Shown here one piece after another: positions 60,655 through 64,000 of a stretch of 64,000 bases of DNA. The notes under the pieces were generated by a model. That model was not told where the DNA came from, ran no database searches, and saw nothing but the letters and a program-made list of their open reading frames with translations. Origin of the DNA: JABWCE01 sp964617955 (GTDB lineage: Bacteria > Bacteroidota > Bacteroidia > NS11-12g > UBA9320); assembly GCA_964617955.1 (NCBI GenBank), contig CAZTXB010000003.1, positions 124,001 through 188,000 on the forward strand. The letters run 5' to 3'. Position 1 is the first letter of the stretch. Each line of letters begins with the position of its first letter. The translations under genes were made by a program, and so were the position numbers.

Positions 60655-61674
60655 ATGAAATTGCATAACAAAATAGACCGAAATATTTTAAAAAAGCAGA
60701 TTTTGGCTTCGGAAGAAGCCCGTACTACCCTCTCCTTCTATAAATATTGGCCAATATTAAACCCACCTCTGTTTCGGGATCACCTTTATTTACTCCTTGA
60801 TTCTATAGGCGTTTTGGGCAGAATATACATTGCTTCTGAAGGTATCAACGCACAAATTAGTGTGCCGAGCTCTTCGGTAAACCTCTTTATTGAAAAACTA
60901 AACGAAATTACTTTCCTGGAGAATGTAAGGCTAAACTTCGCCGTTGAAGACAACGGTAAATCCTTTTTCAAACTGACCGTAAAAGTTCGGCAAAAAATTG
61001 TGGCCGATGGCTTAAACGATCCTGATTTTAAAGCTTGGGATTTCGGCAAGCACCTAAATGCCGAAGAGTTTAATGCCCTTACTTCGCGCCCAGAGACCAC
61101 CCTCATCGACATGAGGAATCACTACGAAAGTGAGGTGGGACATTTTGAAAACGCAGTGATACCGGACGTGGACACCTTTAAGGAAGAGTTGGAATTTGTG
61201 ATTGATTTGTTGGAGGACAAAAAAGACAAACCGGTGGTAATGTATTGTACCGGTGGCATCAGGTGTGAAAAAGCAAGCGCATGGCTCAAGCACAATGGAT
61301 TTAAGGATGTGTATCAACTCGAGGGGGGCATCATAAAATATGCCAAAGAGGTAAGAGAGCAAGGCTTAGAAAATAAGTTTAAAGGCAAAAATTTTGTATT
61401 TGACGAAAGGCTTGGTGAGAGGATTTCGAATGAAATTATTGCCCATTGTCACCAATGTGGAACCCTTTGGGACAGCCATACCAATTGTAAAAATGTGGGC
61501 TGTAATCTTCTTTTCTTACAATGCCCGGCTTGTGCCGAGAAATACGAGGGTTGCTGTTCCGACGAATGTAAAAACATTGCTAATTTGCCAGCTGAAGAAC
61601 AAAAAGTCATTCGAAGCCGAAACGACAGTGGTATAAGAATATTTAGCAAGGGGCGGTTTGAACACCAAACTTAA
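60655..61674 (+). CDS. trhO: Oxygen-dependent tRNA uridine(34) hydroxylase (rhodanese family)
   Basis: TrhO (YceA) hydroxylates U34 of certain tRNAs to 5-hydroxyuridine. The N-terminal acylphosphatase-like domain (IASEGINAQISVP) is followed by the rhodanese domain with TLIDMRNHYESEVGHF and the active Cys in VMYCTGGIRCEKASAWL. The C-terminus is Cys-rich (CHQCGTLWDSHTNC, CPACAEKYEGCC) and probably binds zinc. It has 339 aa, as usual for the long form. Confidence 0.94.
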   Translation: MKLHNKIDRNILKKQILASEEARTTLSFYKYWPILNPPLFRDHLYLLLDSIGVLGRIYIASEGINAQISVPSSSVNLFIEKLNEITFLENVRLNFAVEDNGKSFFKLTVKVRQKIVADGLNDPDFKAWDFGKHLNAEEFNALTSRPETTLIDMRNHYESEVGHFENAVIPDVDTFKEELEFVIDLLEDKKDKPVVMYCTGGIRCEKASAWLKHNGFKDVYQLEGGIIKYAKEVREQGLENKFKGKNFVFDERLGERISNEIIAHCHQCGTLWDSHTNCKNVGCNLLFLQCPACAEKYEGCCSDECKNIANLPAEEQKVIRSRNDSGIRIFSKGRFEHQT

Positions 61675-61687
61675 TAGAGCAGGTGGT

Positions 61688-62368
61688 TCAGGCTTTTATT
61701 TTGAGTAGCCTTAAAATGGCTGTCAGGTGCGACAAGGCAACGATGGGAACGATAAAAGTGGGCAGCCATACAAATGGAAAATATAACACCGCGACATTGG
61801 GCTGGTCAAAACTGAGAAATTGAAAGCCGTAGGGCAAGGAAAGAATCGCCAGGCTCACAATGTTCATGAGAAGCAACAAGCATAGAATATTCCAAACAAG
61901 AATGACCTGGTTTGAGAGTTTCTTTTTAATAAACCCAAAGTACCAGATAAGCGGAGCCGTTATTCCTGCAATAATATCAAAATTCCAACCTTCGAAGGTC
62001 ATGATTTGAGGCACCTTGCCTTCGAGAAAAAGCCAAAACAGCACGATTTCTACAGGAATTCTCACAACATGTAAAAAGGTTAACCATTTTAGGTTAAACT
62101 TTGAAATAAAATGACGTCCTCTTTTAGTGAGTAACAGGTAAAAAAGGGTAATCATTACGGGCATCATGGTAAGCGGAAGGCGGGGTGGAATGCTTTCGAT
62201 ATTGGCGTAAAATCCATTGTAGCTTACGATGCCTACCAAGAGCAGCCAGCCCGATAAGAGTGCTATGGTTCTTTTTAATTCGCCTGCAGCAAATGCAAAA
62301 ACATAAAAGGTAAGCAAGGTCGTAAGTACAAAGACCAGAGAAACAAAAATTGGTAAATCACTCAGCAT
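61688..62368 (-). CDS. Seven-helix membrane protein, function unknown
   Basis: It has 226 aa and about seven hydrophobic helices from FVSLVFVLTTLLTFYVFAFA to WLPTFIVPIVALSHLTAIL. Conserved-looking polar patches (NGFYANIESIPPRLPL; EGWNFDIIAGITAPLIWYFG) sit between helices. I do not recognise the family. It follows the CorC/HlyC gene by 9 bases on the same strand and is likely co-transcribed with it. Confidence 0.7.
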   Translation of the reverse strand: MLSDLPIFVSLVFVLTTLLTFYVFAFAAGELKRTIALLSGWLLLVGIVSYNGFYANIESIPPRLPLTMMPVMITLFYLLLTKRGRHFISKFNLKWLTFLHVVRIPVEIVLFWLFLEGKVPQIMTFEGWNFDIIAGITAPLIWYFGFIKKKLSNQVILVWNILCLLLLMNIVSLAILSLPYGFQFLSFDQPNVAVLYFPFVWLPTFIVPIVALSHLTAILRLLKIKA

Positions 62369-62377
62369 ATAAAACCA

Positions 62378-63631
62378 TTAACTACTCTCTAAAATTTCCA
62401 ACTTTACAAGATCTATTCTTGCTTCGTCAAATTTTAAAATTTCTACTTTAAATCTTCCTATGGTTAAGACTTCTCCAACCTTTGGAATATTGCCATGTTC
62501 AGCAATGATATATCCCGCCAGGGTTTCGTACTCTCCTTCCGGTATGCTAAAATTAAATTTTTCGTTGAGGTAATCCACTTCGAGAGACGCCGACAGCTCA
62601 AATATATTTTCGGAGTGCTGCAGTTCTGTGAGATGGGCATCGTCATCATGCTCGTCGTCGATTTCGCCTAAAATCTCCTCCATGATATCCTCCACCGTGA
62701 TAATTCCTGCGGTGCCTCCAAATTCATCCACCACCAAGGCAATGCTCTTTCTTTTTTTTACAAACTCATTTAACATTTGCTGAGCGGTCCGACTTTCATT
62801 GCTTATTAAGATGGGCATCAAAATCGACTTCATGGATTTTGGCATTTTAAACATGTCTATTTGATGAACATACCCGATGATGTTATCGATAGAATCTCTG
62901 TAAACCAATATTTTTGAATGGTGGGATTGAATGAACAATTCTCTGAGATTTTCCATAGAGTCGTTCACTTCAATGGCTACGATATCAATTCGGGGCCTGA
63001 TGCAATCTCTGACCCTCACGGTTCCAAAGTCGAGGGCATTCTTTAAAATTTCAGCATCTACATCCCCTTTTCTCTGGTCGTGAAGCGTTTCGGAAATAAA
63101 ATGTCCCAAATCGACCTTGGTAAAGGCAGGGGCTGTTTCTACAAAATGTTGGTTAGTGATAATCCTCAAAACACTTTTCGCCAACCAAATGGTAAATTGA
63201 ACTATAGGCCACAACAAATAGTAGATGATTTGAAATGGGTATATTAATATGGAAAGAATAAAGTTTGGATTGATTCGGAATAATGCTTTTGGCAAAAAAT
63301 CAGCCGTAAATAGCACGATGACCGTTGAGATAATCGTAATAATTAAAAGTCTGGTACCACTGGAAAGGTTAAAAGGCTGCATGGCCAGTTCCAATTGCCG
63401 GCCAATAAAAATACCATAGATGACCAACACGATGTTATAAGCGACCAGTATGGTACTGATAAAACGGGAAGGGGATTTGTAATAATCGGAAATGAGTACT
63501 GCCCAGTTGCTCCCCTGTTTGCGCTTTAATTCAATTCTTAGCTTATTGGCCGAAACAAAAGCAATTTCCAGGCCTGAAAAAAAGGCGGCCATCAAAAGAG
63601 AAACAATTATTACAAAAATCGGTGCTACCAT
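62378..63631 (-). CDS. HlyC/CorC (CNNM-like) family membrane protein
   Basis: A three-to-four-helix DUF21 domain (about 1-180: FFSGLEIAFVSANKLRIE, LFTADFLPKALFR) is followed by two CBS domains (about 205-330: RDCIRPRIDIVAIE, ALVVDEFGGTAGIITVEDIMEEI) and the C-terminal CorC_HlyC domain. Members are linked to magnesium or cobalt efflux. GldE of gliding bacteria belongs to this family, but gldD is not adjacent, so I do not call it GldE. It has 417 aa and an ATG start. Confidence 0.9.
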   Translation of the reverse strand: MVAPIFVIIVSLLMAAFFSGLEIAFVSANKLRIELKRKQGSNWAVLISDYYKSPSRFISTILVAYNIVLVIYGIFIGRQLELAMQPFNLSSGTRLLIITIISTVIVLFTADFLPKALFRINPNFILSILIYPFQIIYYLLWPIVQFTIWLAKSVLRIITNQHFVETAPAFTKVDLGHFISETLHDQRKGDVDAEILKNALDFGTVRVRDCIRPRIDIVAIEVNDSMENLRELFIQSHHSKILVYRDSIDNIIGYVHQIDMFKMPKSMKSILMPILISNESRTAQQMLNEFVKKRKSIALVVDEFGGTAGIITVEDIMEEILGEIDDEHDDDAHLTELQHSENIFELSASLEVDYLNEKFNFSIPEGEYETLAGYIIAEHGNIPKVGEVLTIGRFKVEILKFDEARIDLVKLEILESS

Positions 63632-63687
63632 TTTGGAAAATACAAATATACACTTGAATTGCTTTGATTATTTCAAATCCAATTTCC

Positions 63688-63718
63688 TTGTTAATTTCAA
63701 TTTATTCGCCTTGGTTTG
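63688..63718 (+). promoter_or_regulatory. Putative promoter of the HerA-like gene (TTG, 20-base spacer, TTGGTTTG)
   Basis: TTG at 63688-63690, 20 bases, then TTGGTTTG (one base from TAnnTTTG) at 63711-63718, 22 bases before the ATG at 63741. Confidence 0.35.
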
Positions 63719-63740
63719 CCAATCAATCAATTATTGAATC

Positions 63741-64000
63741 ATGGGAAATCGGGAAACATTTAGAGCTCACATTGAAAACAGCTATTCTTTTAATGGAAAT
63801 TCTATTCTGCTTGGAGCTTCAGTTTTAGAAGGTACGGTTAATTTGAACAACCTGGTCAACGCACCTCTAAAAACCTTTAACAGGCATGGCCTGATTGCCG
63901 GAGCTACCGGAACAGGTAAAACCAAAACCTTGCAATTGCTCACCGAAAGATTGTCCTTTAGCGGCGTTCCAACCTTAGTGATGGATATAAAGGGGGATTT
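63741..64000 (+). CDS. HerA-like (DUF853) ATPase, 5' end only
   Basis: The frame starts at ATG 63741 and runs off the window after 86 codons. It shows ILLGASVLEGTVNL, then NRHGLIAGATGTGKTKTLQLL with a Walker A motif, and VMDIKGD as the start of Walker B. This matches the DUF853/HerA-type ATPases related to VirB4 and FtsK. The rest of the protein lies outside the window, so partner nuclease or transport roles cannot be judged. Confidence 0.82.
   Translation, partial: MGNRETFRAHIENSYSFNGNSILLGASVLEGTVNLNNLVNAPLKTFNRHGLIAGATGTGKTKTLQLLTERLSFSGVPTLVMDIKGD

Noticed and set aside
62378..63631. GldE gliding protein
   Set aside because: The family matches, but gldD is not adjacent and CorC/HlyC paralogues are common.
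1..64000. CRISPR arrays, rRNA genes, prophage or integrase genes
   Set aside because: No spaced direct-repeat array, rRNA sequence or phage/integrase-like frame was seen in the window.

Overview
The window comes from a member of the Bacteroidota. The evidence is a cluster of type IX secretion (T9SS) and gliding genes (porV, porU, a porP/sprF homologue, gldJ), T9SS-type C-terminal sorting domains on secreted proteins, many TTG/GTG starts without Shine-Dalgarno sequences, and -7 boxes of the Bacteroidota form TAnnTTTG. Base composition looks to be around 40% G+C by eye. Heme A synthase, menaquinone genes and LPS-precursor genes (Kdo, heptose) indicate a Gram-negative organism with a respiratory chain. 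I cannot name the genus.

Layout. 1-9.3 kb: 3' end of lon, then porV and porU on the minus strand, diverging from porP/sprF and gldJ. 9.4-14.3 kb: a plus-strand run of aspartate-type aminotransferase, heptose-7-phosphate kinase, purH and heme A synthase. 14.4-19.2 kb: a minus-strand export cassette made of a 101-residue Gly/Pro-rich peptide with an IKGG leader, a C39-peptidase ABC transporter, a HlyD-type adaptor and a universal stress protein. 19.4-23 kb: tyrS and recQ. 23-28 kb: kdsD, manC, an SGNH hydrolase and an MBOAT acyltransferase, which look like an envelope or exopolysaccharide precursor and acylation run. 28.2-32.6 kb: rnr, a polyprenyl diphosphate synthase and rarA. 32.7-38.9 kb: pepP, a small membrane protein, an M13 metallopeptidase and a seven-repeat PKD surface protein with a sorting domain. 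39.2-41 kb: tRNA-Gln(UUG), prs and rplY. 41-46.5 kb: an epimerase, a ureohydrolase-fold protein with a ruined metal site, a 45-residue lipoprotein whose stop codon abuts a MITE-like element, a histidine phosphatase, a menI-like/menF pair, a HIT protein and greA. 46.7-55.6 kb: an operon of TonB-dependent receptor, 1316-residue secreted protein and PorV-like barrel. 55.6-60.6 kb: a 2-hydroxyacid dehydrogenase, murI, two ompH/skp paralogues, a lipoprotein and a LuxE-domain protein. 60.6-64 kb: trhO, a membrane protein, a CorC/HlyC protein and the 5' end of a HerA-like ATPase gene.

How the parts connect. PorU and PorV are the T9SS attachment machinery. The PKD protein and the 1316-residue protein are probable T9SS cargo, and PorU itself carries the same kind of C-terminal domain. 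The cargo operon has its own PorV-family barrel beside a TonB-dependent receptor. The best candidate for an undescribed system is the 14.4-19.2 kb cassette: the exporter type is known, but its likely substrate is acidic, has no Lys, Arg or Cys after the leader, is built from imperfect VLPG-type repeats, and is separated from the transporter gene by a strong terminator.
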